Shown here piece by piece: positions 1 through 11,413 of a stretch of 64,000 nucleotides of DNA. The stretch's first letter is position 1. The number at the start of each line of letters is the position of its first letter. The position numbers were made by a program, and so were the translations under genes. The notes under the pieces were generated by a model. It had not been told where the DNA came from and did not search any database. It saw only the letters and a program-made list of their open reading frames with translations. The DNA comes from Perca fluviatilis (Eukaryota; Chordata; Actinopteri; Perciformes; Percidae): assembly GCF_010015445.1 (NCBI RefSeq), contig NC_053122.1:35167513-35231512 (forward strand). Direction: 5' to 3'.

Positions 1-36
1 CACTAATATTACTAACACTATTACATTCTTTCACAG

Positions 37-1021
37 GAGTACACTCTACAAGGGCTTGGTTGGGGACCCACTAGACATCTCTTTGCTACTGATTGGAGAC
101 ATGTACAAAGACTTCAGCATTAGAGAGAAACCTCTAGCAGCAACTATGGGCATCAGTGACGAGAAGACCCTTGTTGAGACAGCTTTTGGCTTAGCACAAA
201 GGGGGAGTGTGCTCTCATACCAGCAACCTGTATTGCCCACAAAGTCAGTCAAGATGCACCAGGATCCTCCACCTTACCCACCGCTGCCTATTGGGGAGTA
301 CAAGCTTGCCCCGACAGACTGTGTGCATGTGTGCACTGAGGAGGAGCACTTCCACCTTAAAAGCCTGAATGTCACACTGGACATGGCCTATAAGATTGAG
401 GCAGCGACAAGAGAGCAGGCAGCAGACCAGGAGTGGCATCAGCTCCGCAGGCCTAGGATCACCTCCTCACGTTTTAGAGAGGTGTGTTTTGTGAGGGGAG
501 TGAGCTCTGCAGAGTCTCTTGCAGAAAGAATCCTCAAAGGAACAAGGCAGACTGCAGAAATGAGAAGAGGTGCAGACATGGAGTTTGAGGTGGCAAGGGA
601 GTACTGCCAGATGAAAAATGTCAACTACACACCCTGTGGCCTCGTCATCCACCCAGATGCTCCTTGGCTTGGTGCCTCGCCAGATGGCTTGATTTTTGAT
701 CCATTCGCACAGCCACCGTTTGGACTGGTTGAGATAAAGTGCCCTAATGTGAAGAACTATGTGGACTGTAAATACCTTCAAATGCAGGATGGCACTTTGG
801 CTCTTCGTAAAAGCCACTCTTACTACTGGCAGGTGCAGGGTCAACTGTTGATCACTGGCCTGCAATGGTGTGACTTTGTGATTTGTGCTCAGGAAGACAT
901 GCTGGTGCAGCGTATCCAGGTTGACCCAGAGGTAAAAGCAGTCATCAGAGAGAGGGTGGACCAGTTTTATTTTAACGTGTACATGCAGAAGTACTTGTCT
1001 GTCTCCAAAAGAGCTTACTGA
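37..1021 (+). CDS. YqaJ-type viral recombinase/exonuclease, last exon (5' exons outside window)
   Basis: Predicted PD-(D/E)xK nuclease of the lambda-exonuclease/YqaJ fold, the accessory protein of ISL2EU-like transposons. The exon starts after a good acceptor (ttctttcacag, ending at 36) and is open to TGA at 1019-1021. No ATG lies at its start, so upstream exons are missing. Counting residues from base 56: a WHQLRRPRITSSRF motif (about 127-140), GADMEFEVAREY (172-183, acidic residue of the fold), GASPDGLI (207-213, catalytic Asp), VEIKCP (225-230, the ExK pair) and YYWQVQGQLLITG (256-268, the QxQ element). All key residues of the family are present. An AATAAA lies at about 1604, with only non-coding sequence before it. 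It converges on the transposase gene. A diverged copy of its first 30 or so codons recurs near 55.7 kb. Confidence 0.85.
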
Positions 1022-2038
1022 TCGATGCAGGATAATTCAGGTGGGGGCCTTTTTTATGAAGAAAAATGAAATTACCTACTATAAACTTTTGTTATTGTGT
1101 GAAGCAGGAGTAAATAACATGTCATGCCTTTCAGCTGAATTTGGAAAATGTATTGGCTTATTTCACTATTGTATTGTTCTATTACAAAACCTATTCACCT
1201 GTTATTTGTGTAATCAATTATTTCATGCTTTGTTTAATTTTAAATGCTTTGGGTCTTCATAACATACAGGGTGGCCATACAGAACTACACATTAGACACA
1301 GTATATGCCTCACAAGTGTTTAAAGTAATTACACCACACACAGGTGCCATTTACTTCATGTTGACAGTAAAATATGGTTCAGATTTTTCAAGCAAGGTTA
1401 CTTTTTTTCACATTTTCATTCACATCTAGAAATGAGACCATAGCTATATTCGAGGGGCTCTTACAGGCAATTTCAATGTTTCATGTATCACTGTTGGAAG
1501 GATGTTCTTTAGGTCAGCCAAATTCTTTATTGCCAAAGAAGCAATATTTGCATCAAAAAGTTACACCATAATTGTTATATAAATAGGTGCTGTGTGATTT
1601 GCAATAAACACAAAGGAGAGAAAAATGATTTTTTTCCAGATTTATTTGTAAGTAACAAAAATAATTAAATCATTCCTTATACAATTTGTATCATGGTGAC
1701 TATAAAAGATGTTTTCAGATTTCATATACAATATTTTACTGTATGCATGGTTTGATTTCATACATTTTACTACAAGAGAGAGGGGGACTAGTAATGCACA
1801 GTTGGCACTGACAAATTTAACCACTCAAAGTCAAACATATAATTTGTATTGCTACATAAACATGTATCATGGAACACATATGTCAAATCTACATCAGAGA
1901 ATGTTTATCATAAAGAGAGACAAATGGAACAGAATTGAGGGAAGTCCATTAGCAGTTTAGCGAGCAGATCTGAGACAATAATATTGACCATTCAGTGTAC
2001 TAGTATCCAGAGAGACTGGCTCAGTGAGGTTAACACAG
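1022..2038. other. 3' UTR/intergenic space between convergent transposon genes
   Basis: No supported coding sequence. It is AT-rich, with an AATAAA-type signal for the + gene near 1604 and TTTATT, a minus-strand poly(A) signal candidate, near 1641. ORFs of 60-80 codons here have no recognisable domain. Confidence 0.6.
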
Positions 2039-4286
2039 TTATTTGGCCCATGCTTTGACCAGTGGCTTGTTTTGATAGTTTGTTAGGAGGCAGGCTACTG
2101 CAAAAAGCTGGTTGATACTGCCACAAATGGTTAGAGGGATAATAGTGTCAAACAGTTTGTTCTCTTTGATGCGCCTAATTGTCCTCTCCACATGTATCCT
2201 TAACCGTGCAATGTCCTGAGTGACCAGCACTTCGCCATGAGACAGCTGTGACTTTTTACTCAGAAAAGGTGGTCTGTAAACTTTGCAAGGCACTAGGTCA
2301 TCAATTCTGAATCCCTTGTCCACCATTACAGCCATTTCTTTATCCAAAAGAGGGACAATGCCAGATTGCCTGAACAATTCTTTGTCACTGATAGAGCCGG
2401 AATACAGTGAGGAAATAAAAGTAACAGCACCATGTGGTGACACACCAATCATTCCTTTCAGGGTAGTGTGCGATTTATACTGTGAAAACATCTCACTCTG
2501 TAAGAGTAAAGATGAAGGCATCTGACATCTCATCTCTGTACAGTCAATAAGGACTTGGGTGTCAGAGTATTTGCTGAATACACTCGGCATCGTGGCTCTA
2601 ATTGTCTCAGGAGACATCCATATCCCAACAGCACCCAACAAGGTGTACAAAAAATTTACCCAGGTTTTGATTATCCTGCTGACGGTGGACTGATGAATAC
2701 TGAAACGATCACCCAGATCTTTCTCCTTCAGACCCAGCGACAGGTACACCAAGAACAGGAACAGTTCATCAATCATCGGAAGGCATCGGCTCTGGTGGGG
2801 GGTGGGAGCAGGGGGAACAAGTCTTAGTGGTAAACGATAATCATTGCATGGTCATCATAAATGTTTGTAAAGTGGGGTCCACAAGTCTGAGACCACTTGT
2901 ATGTGGTTTTAATTATATTGAATTAGAGTGTAGTGTTGTTACGGATGCAGATTTATCAGCAAGCTACTTTTAAAAACAAAATGATGAAGTATGAACTATG
3001 CCTACCGGTCGACGAGGTGGATCAGTGGCATTGTCAGGAGCTGCTGTTGTGCTGGAAGTGGATGACTGTGTACCAACACGCACAATTCTCCTCGTTGCAG
3101 GTTCAATCTGTCTCCAAAATGCCTGTAGGTGGTGGTAGCTGGCAAATCTAAAAGAGTGAAATAAAATTATTATTACCTTTAAATCAAAGCATAACCCATT
3201 ATTGATGTTTGGAAAATGCATCATCACAAAGCTGAGATATGTGGTTCTCATAGGACAGAGATGCTACAAACATGCTATGATGATCTTATAGTTTAAACTA
3301 GCCAACAGTAAATAAAGAATTTAAAATGAGCTCAACCTTAAACAGCTACAACTGTAAAATGAAACATACACATTAATGCAGTAGTAATATTAATCCATAT
3401 ACATTCTATAAATAGTAAAACACTGACAGGGATCATTTTACTGCACTATAAGTACTTTTACTTTTCACACTTTAAGTAAATTTTTCTGATAATACTTACA
3501 TACTTTTACATAAGTAAGGTTTTGAATGCAGGTAGTGGAGTATTTTCACAGTGTGGTATTAGTGCTTTTACTGAATTAAAGGATCTGAATACTCTGCCCA
3601 CTACTGTGTATGTACATATACATTCATAAATGAATGGATTTGAACACAAACTAGGTCTGCAAGAAAGTCATAACCACAGAGGTATGCAAGCTAAGTATCA
3701 TATGACATAATACGTACCTGGTATAGAATCTGATGTCATCGTCCGATGCTAAAAACCTCTCCAAGCCAAACGACTGCTTCAGTGTAACCGCGGCCAGCCT
3801 CTTTTGCAGCTCCTCTATCACTTGCTGCTGGGCCTCTATTTTCTCACATGCTATATCCAAAGATGATGGTTCTGGTTTTGCATCGTAATCATGGCACTGA
3901 AGCAACAGTTCAACATCCATCTCTTCCTCTTCAGTTGATTCATCCTCTGGTCGTTGTGTTCTCTCCCAGACACTTGGTCTGACTGCCGGCAGAGAGTAGT
4001 TGTTCCAGGCGAACAACACGGGTACAGCCCCCTCTTTCAAGCGTCGTCGTCCACCTTGAATGACATCCGTGGAGACGAAATGTCTACTACAGACTGTGGT
4101 GGTCCTCTTAATTACTAAATTATCACGTCTCACATTACGTATCCATATTTTTCTTATGGTTTCTTCCTTTGGGAAGTGGTGGAAACTCACGGTGGAGTTG
4201 AACTTCCCTGACATCGCACATTGAGGTACGCAGCAGAAATCACTGTTGGGATTATCCCGCTTCTGGTACTTCACTGGCTTTGACAT
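2039..4286 (-). CDS. THAP-HTH-DDE transposase, three exons: join 4286-3718, 3147-3006, 2791-2039
   Basis: DNA transposase of the DDE_Tnp_4 class that would cut and join the element's ends. The first donor is CCAG/GTACGT at 3718/3717. The second exon runs from an acceptor (ctcttttag) at 3147 to the donor CCG/GTAGG at 3006. The third starts at 2791 after a strong pyrimidine tract ending in CAG. Exons 1+2 are 711 bases, so phase is kept and the product is 487 aa, normal for the family. In order: a C2CH THAP zinc finger (about residues 18-90, ending near AVPVLF); an acidic linker; a coiled coil (EKIEAQQQVIEELQKRLA); an HTH (KDLGDRFSIHQSTVSRI); and a DDE core with Asp in VLIDCTEM, Asp in MVDKGFRI and Glu in RLRIHVERTIRRIK. 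No stop or frameshift interrupts the spliced frame. Splice sites are my prediction. It looks complete and possibly active. Confidence 0.88.
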
Positions 4287-4860
4287 TTTCTTCTTGTCAC
4301 TAACATCCAGATTTTAAAATCAAATAAAACGCCAACATTAAAAAAGGCTAGCTAGGCTAAGTCTGTCAGTACCTACCATTGCTACTGTTGCTACGGTTGC
4401 TACCAGCTACCCAGCTACCGGCTTTTCCGACAAGCGGAAGCAAACCGGAAGTCGGGAGACCTGTTTTCCGGTGTGGTGACGTGACGCTCGGCATAAAGCG
4501 AATTTCAAACATTTACTGGAATATAGTCACGGATACTATCGAGTCGACAGCGTTAAACATCAGACTGCAAATAAGGTTTTATCAGCGTGACCAACGTAAC
4601 AGTTATCAAGCAAACAAATCGCGCACGTACATATCGGCAGCACAGCAGTAGCGCAACAGACAAATCAAACTTTAACTGCAGCTCTATGTAGCGAAACTGC
4701 AGCTTACCGGTGGCGCATCTCTCCTGACGAGACAACATGTCGGAACTAGTACTCGGTCCCGTTTATAGCCCGTGCTCATTCATTTCTGGATTCTAACACA
4801 TCATCTTTTTTCTCTTTTGGGATCTTACTGGTCCACGTTTCAACTCTTGACTGGCCCGTA
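4287..4860. promoter_or_regulatory. Probable 5' leader/promoter side of the transposase and right part of the element
   Basis: Upstream of the THAP exon. It is GC-richer than its surroundings, with repeated GCTAC/GTTGCTAC words at 4377-4420. No coding sequence is supported and no TATA box is convincing. The exact transposon end lies somewhere here. Confidence 0.3.
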
Positions 4861-4949
4861 GGCCTACTTCAATCAGGTAAATCCCTCCTGGAGTAGCGCC
4901 GCCTGCTGTTATGGAGACGTATTACGTTTCTCAGCCGCCACATGAAGTA

Positions 4950-5043
4950 AACAAATACAGCTGCGTTAATTTCGTTAATTTTTTTTAAGGAGTTAAATAT
5001 TAAAAAATTAACGCAAAAATTAACGCGTTAATTTTGACAGCCC
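4950..5043. repeat. Terminus of an hAT-like repeat (TTAACGCGTTAA...GACAGCCCTA)
   Basis: The string AACGCGTTAATTTTGACAGC followed by CCTA matches, from memory, the common fish repeat ending whose other strand begins TAGGGCTGTCAAAATTAACG. It abuts an AT dinucleotide tract (5045-5066). The other end of this repeat was not found, so it is probably truncated. Confidence 0.45.
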
Positions 5044-5099
5044 TAATATATATATATATATATATGAAAAAACTCAAAAAAAATATACATATATATATT

Positions 5100-5480
5100 G
5101 AGTTTTCTTTTGACTAAAACTAGACTAAAATGAGCTCGATGGTGTTAGACTAAAATGAGCTTGATGGTGTTTTAAACTGGGAGCTTAAAACATTGATAAA
5201 CCTAAAAGCGACAAGACTTTTAGTTGACAAAAACTTGACTAAGATACCTTGAGTTCTCTTTTGACTAAAACTAGACTATAATGATGAGACTTTTAGTTGA
5301 CTAAAACTTGACTAACAAAAAAAGATATGTAAGTGACTAAATATGACTGAACCTGACAAGGACATTTGGCAAGACTAAGACTAAATAAAAAATAGGTGAC
5401 AGAATTAACACTAGTTCGTGACACCTTAACCAAGCCGATTCTTTTGGGATGTATCCCTAATTGATCCTTAGTTTCATCCA
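5100..5480. repeat. Degenerate tandem repeat of GACTAAAACTAGACTAAAATGA-type units
   Basis: Units such as TTGACTAAAACTAGACTA and TTTAGTTGACTAAAACTTG recur with indels across the interval. No gene is visible. The 5490-5830 stretch that follows shows further AGGTTAGG/TTAGGCTAG-type simple repeats. Confidence 0.6.
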
Positions 5481-5833
5481 AACCTTAACCGTAGGAGTGG
5501 AAAATGCTCATGTCAATCGTTTTTTTTCCCCAATTATTGAAATGTTCTCTTTTCAGATTTTGAATGAACCATTCTTAATGTGCCTCTCCTGAACACAGGT
5601 AACATGGAATCAAGGTTCCAAGGAAGAAGAAGGCTAAGACACATCTGTCTTCTCCCTTAGTATCTCTCCTTCTTAGCTTTAGATAAGGTTAGGTTTGGTA
5701 AGAATAGGTTATGGTAAATAAGGTCTCTGCCAGAACCTATACTAAGCTAAATTAGGCTAGCATAGGATAGGTGTTGGGCTAACCTTGGTTAAATTAGGCT
5801 AGATTAGGATCAATTAGATTGGGTCAGGTGGCA

Positions 5834-6141
5834 TTAGTGCTCAGTTTTTTCCATGGGTGCTCGAGCTCTGGACCACAAACGGTATCGGCGCCTAAGCATG
5901 ATATATGTATCAAGTGCGGGTGTGCGTGTCCTGACCGGCATTGGCCTGTAGAAAGGTCTTTCTGGGATGTGGCATACCTTCTTCCGCCACACCCTTACTT
6001 TCTTGCTGTCTATCTTCTGTCTTTGCTTCTCCACTTCTTTCAGCAACTTAGACTGTTGTTTGATGAAGGACACAACCAGCTTCGTCCTTTGGTCAACCAG
6101 CCTTTCTCTTTCTCTTAACTTCCTTGGATTTCTGAGGGGAC
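5834..6141 (-). CDS. Hypothetical protein, 3'-terminal exon rich in basic residues
   Basis: The family is not recognised. On the minus strand a good acceptor (TGCTGTTGTTTACAG) is followed at 6141 by an open frame ending at 5834. About 100 residues follow the acceptor. A charged, probably helical stretch (RERERLVDQRTKLVVSFIKQ) is followed by basic sequence ending RRRYRLWSRARAPMEKTEH. An RRR-x-W/R run near the end recalls N-termini of HARBI-type transposases, but that is weak. No upstream exon was found, and the next 500 bases are AT-rich. It may be a transposon accessory exon or chance. Confidence 0.25.
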
Positions 6142-6808
6142 CTGTAAACAACAGCATAGGAAAGGTTAAGTCTGGAGTCCAATTGTACACTTGCATCCCT
6201 CCCAAAAGGACAGATTTGTTATGTTGCAAGTTGTTACAAAATACATGTTGGCCTGGCGCCATAAGTGAGATTAGAGGGTTGGTCAGCTATCTTAGCGACT
6301 GAGTATTTCCTTTGTTCTCCATGATGATTAAATCAGTCATGAAAGGAATATGTGCCCACTGTAAGAAAAAACTAAATTTCTGATAGTGTAAACTGATTTT
6401 ACACGCTTAGTCCTTCCCTGCAGAACAGAACCGAGTGTACATTTACTTAAGTACTGTGTAACATTATTGCATTACGTTATCATGCTACTTCGTGCTTACT
6501 ACCACAACAATTTAGAGGAATATATTATGCATTTTTACTACACTGCATTTAACTAACAAATACACTGCACTGTAGTTACTTTTCAGATTTGAATTTTGCA
6601 TGGACATTGATTGATGCATCAGTATTAGGGTCATTGACAGATAAGACTTTTTAATAGGCCAATTTTAAAATACCAAAAATATGGATATGTTTGGCCATTT
6701 TCTAAACATTTGGAATGTAGTGTACACATGCCTTTATAGAGAAAAGTAAAAAAAATTGACATTTTAGTGTTTTTACACTTAAGTTAATAATACATAGCCT
6801 TAAAAAAG

Positions 6809-7180
6809 TCATCTGGGGCGACCGTAATATATCTCAAAATTCACATTTTTATGTATCATTAAGACTAGTTGAACTCATATCAGTAAGTAGATAAACTGAT
6901 GAAGAAAGATAAACTTTAGTGCCCTTTCATTTTATGAAAACCATTATTTCACAAGTTTATTCTATATTATCAGAGTCTCCCTCATAATCCAGTTACAATA
7001 CAGATTTTTACTTTAAAAGCAAAAAAACTGAATTAGCATTTATACAGATATTACACATTCAACAATAGCATACCACTGATTAATATTTGAGGCTAAACTG
7101 ATGGATATTTGGTTATGAATGTATTCATTTATTCATTTATTTGTTGGTTACCCCACATGACATATGGTCGCCCCAAATGA
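6809..7180. repeat. Left subterminal motif cluster (3 copies)
   Basis: TCATCTGGGGCGACC at 6809-6823 (inverse orientation), GGTTACCCCACATGA at 7146-7160 and GGTCGCCCCAAATGA at 7166-7180. The consensus GGTCGCCCCANATGAT is shared with the right cluster. Likely protein-binding sites of the enclosing element. Confidence 0.7.
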
Positions 7181-7519
7181 TAAGAAAACCACAGGTATAA
7201 AAATTTCAGTTAAAATGTACACAAGAGTTTTGTAACTCTTTTTATTCAAATAACATTTCAACATTTAAATATAACAAATCAGAAGGACATTAACATTTAA
7301 AATTATATAATTTTTATTGCAACACACATTAAATGCTTCAAGAACTTAAGAAGCTGAGTAAAGAATCTCTTTTATGGAACCTTTTTGATTCATTGGACAG
7401 GGATGAACACTACTTGCATCTCAATTAACCTTTCAACATTCAAATATCACAAATAATAAGTTTCTTTTTCTGGACCCATTTAGCCACATAAGGCAGTGAT
7501 GAACACGACTTGCATTTAT

Positions 7520-10063
7520 CTAAGCTGAGGTATTTCTGAACTTCACCCAATCTTGGAGAGTCAGCTTTGAGAAGCGTGATGTTGCTGGCTCAGGCTCTGA
7601 GATCACAGCATGCACATCTTTTCTGTAGTAGAAAATTAAATCTACATGTGTGGCCACATGAAGAAGTTTTTGTCACCAGATTGTAGCATACAATTGACCT
7701 GCACTTCTTCTCCCACAACCTCAAGCACTTGGCCAACATAAGGCTTTTCATCATAAATGACAATAACAAACTTGCCACAAAGATCTAGATTTTCTTGTTC
7801 CCTAGGTGGTTGAGGAGGAGCGCTTGGGGGATTCTCAGTGTTGCACACAGTGCGTCTCACTCTCAGGTCTACTGTTACGGGCTTGTAACAAGGGCATGGA
7901 CTCTCTGTTTTCCTACAGAAGCATGACACAGTCCTGTGAGTGATCTGTGAAGGCTGGGTAGACCAAACCTGGTGTATTTTAAAGGTGCCCTTCACAGCCT
8001 CCAAGTTGTCAGGAATTGGCTCATCACACTTTTCAATGCTTTCTCTGTTTACCCAATAGTGTTTGATGCTTGAGCCTAATCTTGTGTTCAGCATCTCATA
8101 GAGTTGCTGTGGTGTCTGAAGTTCACCACCTCTTTGGACAAAGCGATCTGCTTCTCTTTTTATTGCCCCACCAATACCATTTGGGGCCCCTTTCCCATGA
8201 GACTTTTCTGAATAATTCCAGGTCACCTTAGTGAACCCAGAAAGGAAAGGGACAGTACTGAGGAGGTAGAAGTTGTTTTTATTCCGGTACTGTGTAACCG
8301 GCCCATCACTCTGAATGTGGAGGGTTGTGATCTGTGGGAAGGTTTCACGAAGCTCTCCTAAGATGGGCTCTAGATGTGCCCACACCGCCCGCTCGTCATG
8401 GCGCAGGCTGTCAGAGAGTGTTGCATAGGACTTTGTTCCATGCACAGTGTACAGGACTGCTGTGTGGATAGTCGATTGCTGTCTGCTACCTCCAAAGTGA
8501 AATGCCTGAACCTCTGTGTTCAGCTTACATGCATAATTCTCTGAGAAGTCAACATGCAGAACAGCTTCACACCCTGTGATGTTTTGTTTAGAGGTACGAA
8601 CTGCTCTGCCTGGTGCAGCCAGTTAAACTGATGTATCGCCAAGGACTCTAACTTCTGAGGGAAAAGCTCCATCAAGTCCTTGATGGTTCCACTATAGATC
8701 TGTTTCACCATGTTGCCAAACATTCTCTCTCCATTTGTGGAAGTTACCCTCTTCCACTGCTCCCAGGTGACTTCTGAGCTGCTCTCTGTCTCAGTGAATT
8801 CTACCTCCTCAAAGCAGCACTTGGCACAAACACGGTCCATACAGTCCTTATTTTTGGATCACACACTATCATAACCAGCAGCTCAGAAATGCTTTTTGTT
8901 TTCAACAGCCCTCTGCTGTAGAGCTTGTTGGCCAGCAGGTGGACATTTTCGTGGTCCATGCATGCACATGTGTCCCGATCCTTGGCTTTTGGCTCAGTGA
9001 CATAGAAGGGGCGTCTTCTAGCAAACTGCCTGTAAGATAGGTGGAGGCTCTTCTTCATTTCACTATTGTACAGCCCATGGAGCTCTGTGAGTGGCTTTGT
9101 GAGAATTCTTCGCGTTTTCTTTTATTTTGTTTTTTGGTGGTACGGTATCTTTTTTCCCTTGTAAAAGTCGACTATTCTCATCTCTAGTCAGAAAACTAAC
9201 AACAGCCAGCTTTCTCTCTTTTGCCAGTTTCTTCCCCCTTTTGGCTTGAGCCTCTCACTGTGGCTTAACCGTTCTTCTTTTGCCCTCGTCTTCACCTTTT
9301 CTGGCCCTTTTTTTTTTCTCATCTTTGCAAGTTGTTTCCTCAGATTTATGTTTAGCTTTCTTAATTCATGTTTCTCAGCCTGCGTCGTTTACAACGTTTT
9401 CTCAGCTTTTCTTTTCTCTGTCTTTTCTCTCTGGTGTGGAGGACATCTGTGGATGGAAATCCTCATTTTGAGGTGGAGCATCCACCACCACACACCCCCT
9501 GGACTCTCTTGCTGCCCCTCCACTCCTTCTACACCTGCTGGATCTGGCAGAGTGTTCTCTATGGATTGAGGTGTCAGGTCCAACATTGCCTTCTTCCATC
9601 TTTCTTTCTCTCCCTGTATCTTCTGGATGCAGCCTTCCACTTGATTCTCAGATTATTCCTCTCCCTCTCTGATAACTCATCTGACTTCACATTTGGATTC
9701 TTCCCCTCATGCTTTCTTTTTTGGTAGCTGAAACAATAGTGTACAGAGTTGTTCATCAACAAAAAGATAAACATTCTACACCTGTGCTCTTTCCTCCTTA
9801 TCCTGAACCTACTCTCTTTAGAGAACAGCTGTTTCGGTGACCAATGTTTAATAGCTCATTGTAGCATACAGTCTAAACTGTTTATTTGATCTACCCTGGT
9901 CTCCTACTTTCTGTAGCTCTAGTGACTCTAGCTCACTGCTACAGAAGCTCTTTTTTCTTTACCTCTCTCTTTTCCTTGCAAGATACTCTGCTCTTGCTGC
10001 AGGGTCGGAGTTGACTTTCTGTCTATAACGAGCAGTCTTCTCTTTGCTTGTTAATCGTGCCAT
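7520..10063 (-). pseudogene. DDE/RNase-H-like transposon protein of an uncharacterised family, frameshifted
   Basis: Exon 1 begins at ATG 10063 (MARLTSKEKTARYRQKVNSD..., a basic RxRxK head) and ends at a GAGAG/GTAAAG donor near 9962. Exon 2 starts after attgtttcag near 9727 and continues the frame with KSDELSERERNNLR and KAASRRYRERKK. Further on are FLTRDENSRLLQGKKDT, a Cys/His-rich region (CACMDHENVHLLA..., CMDRVCAKC), VDFSENY (8553-8533), HIQSDGPVTQYRNK (around 8307) and SHGKGAPNGIGG (around 8199), then a C-terminal tail to TAG at 7520. Asp of DFSENY and Asp of SDGP are candidate catalytic acids. At least four single-base shifts break the frame: near 9135, 8857, 8607 and 7645. The first two lie in A/T runs. 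The family is, from memory, widespread in animals as uncharacterised proteins. It is a pseudogene or has consensus errors. Confidence 0.65.
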
Positions 10064-10346
10064 CTAGGAAATAGGTAAAATAGGTTAAAACTTGTTTTAA
10101 ATGACTAATACATGTATAGTCACACAAATAGAATGTCATTGTGTAGTTTTTTATTTTTATTTTTTTTTACATTTTTCCTGTAGGATTGTACTACAACAAA
10201 AAATAAATGTTTATCCATATAAAAGGAATGGAAAATGGCTGAATAAAAAAAAAAAGATAAAATATACAAATAATTATGCTTAAACAATTAACTCTACAAA
10301 TTTACAAATATAGGACATATATCTATCATTTAAAACACTCAGCAGT

Positions 10347-10939
10347 GGTTGCCCCACATGATACTCGGTCGCCCCATATGATGTTTTCAAGTTCACTCAA
10401 GTATAACAGGCTAACAGTTAGCCTCAGAAACCAAACTAGCTTCTTCTAGTGACAAAGCACTATCAAATTTATCATCAAAATATAGATTTGTGGGAAAATA
10501 ATTATAATTCACAGTTTTGGGGTGGTCGCCCCACATGATGACCAAAAGTGACTATGACAATACAGCAGTTAAAAAACAGCTTTTTCTTACTATATGAGAG
10601 AGACTGATTTACCTTACAGTTGTTTCCAGGGGGTCTTCACTTGTGTCTGGCTGATGCAATATCCCATCCTTGAGATGTTTTTCAAAATAAAGGTCCCAAA
10701 ATTGTGGTTTGTTGATGGTCGCCCCAGATGATATGGATAGAATCAACTTAATTCAGACAACATTCGTTTGTATATCATGATAGAAATATATGTGCAAATG
10801 CTTTATAGTTTTGTCAATGGATGTAAAACATGTTTGAAATTATGCCAACTAGGAAAAGGGATATATTTAAGTTGATTTAAACTGTTTTTAAACCAGTTGT
10901 CCTAACAAAAGTCAAGGCTGGACGGTCGCCCCATATGAT
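10347..10939 (+). repeat. Right subterminal motif cluster (5 copies)
   Basis: Copies at 10347-10362 (GGTTGCCCCACATGAT), 10367-10382, 10524-10539, 10717-10732 and 10924-10939, all in the same orientation. Outside this motif the region is AT-rich and unremarkable, so the conserved 16-mers stand out. Confidence 0.75.
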
Positions 10940-11118
10940 GTTTTGGCACTTCGGATAGCAGAAAACTGATGAAAAACTTAAAAATTTGGAGAAGTTAGAG
11001 TGGTTTAGTAGGTGAAGAAGGTATAACAAGTAGATGAGAAATTTTTATGTATTTTTTATTTTTTTCTGCAAAATAAAATTAACCCAGACAGAAAAAGGGG
11101 GCGTCACGTCATTGACCC

Positions 11119-11413
11119 ATTAATAATGTAATGTATTATTACACAGTTGTCTATATCAGTCACATGGGCTGGTTTTCTGACTACATTTACTTTCAATGAA
11201 TGTTATGTAATAATAATTTCACTTTGTAGGACTTTAAATTAAGGACTTGTACTTGTAATGGAGGTTTTTTTACATAGTGGTGTTGGAACTTTTACTAGTG
11301 AAGAAATTGAATACTTGTTCCACCACTGGTTTACTGGAACTGTTCACCTAAAAGAGGCTATACATATATATTTATGACAGTTTATGTGACAAAATGTAAG
11401 TTTACTTTCTTAC
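11119..11413. other. Spacer between the transposon and the repeat-protein gene
   Basis: AT-rich non-coding sequence. It includes the ATTA flank of the preceding element and, at 11413-11408, the GTAAGA donor that ends the last visible exon of the next gene. Confidence 0.5.

Larger units (their letters stand above)
1..4740. mobile_element. PIF/Harbinger-ISL2EU-type DNA transposon (left end outside window)
   Basis: Two convergent genes define the element: a YqaJ-type nuclease on + (37-1021) and a THAP-HTH-DDE transposase on - (4286-2039). From family knowledge, this pairing (THAP-domain DDE_Tnp_4 transposase plus YqaJ protein) is the hallmark of ISL2EU-type elements related to PIF/Harbinger and IS5. 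The left terminus lies before base 1, so terminal repeats cannot be compared. The right edge is only estimated, from the end of the transposase 5' leader and the start of a different repeat near 4.9 kb. The transposase is open after splicing, so the copy may be recent. Confidence 0.75.
6628..11118. mobile_element. Candidate poorly described DNA transposon with subterminal motif clusters
   Basis: Left end GGGTCATTGAC (6628-6638); right end GTCATTGACCC (11108-11118), whose complement is GGGTCAATGAC, so the TIRs match at 10 of 11 bases. ATTA sits directly outside both ends (6624-6627 and 11119-11122), a likely 4-bp target duplication. Inside each end is a cluster of a GGTCGCCCCANATGAT-type motif: three copies on the left, five on the right. 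Between the clusters lies a single minus-strand gene with DDE-like motifs (10063-7520). Paired subterminal motifs around one gene are what transposase-binding sites look like in many DNA transposons. The short TIR alone could be chance; the agreement of all four signals is the argument. Confidence 0.6.

Noticed and set aside
9246..9727. Phe/Ser/Leu-rich ORFs on + suggesting a membrane protein
   Set aside because: They are the complement of Lys/Arg/Glu-rich coding sequence of the minus-strand DDE-like gene.
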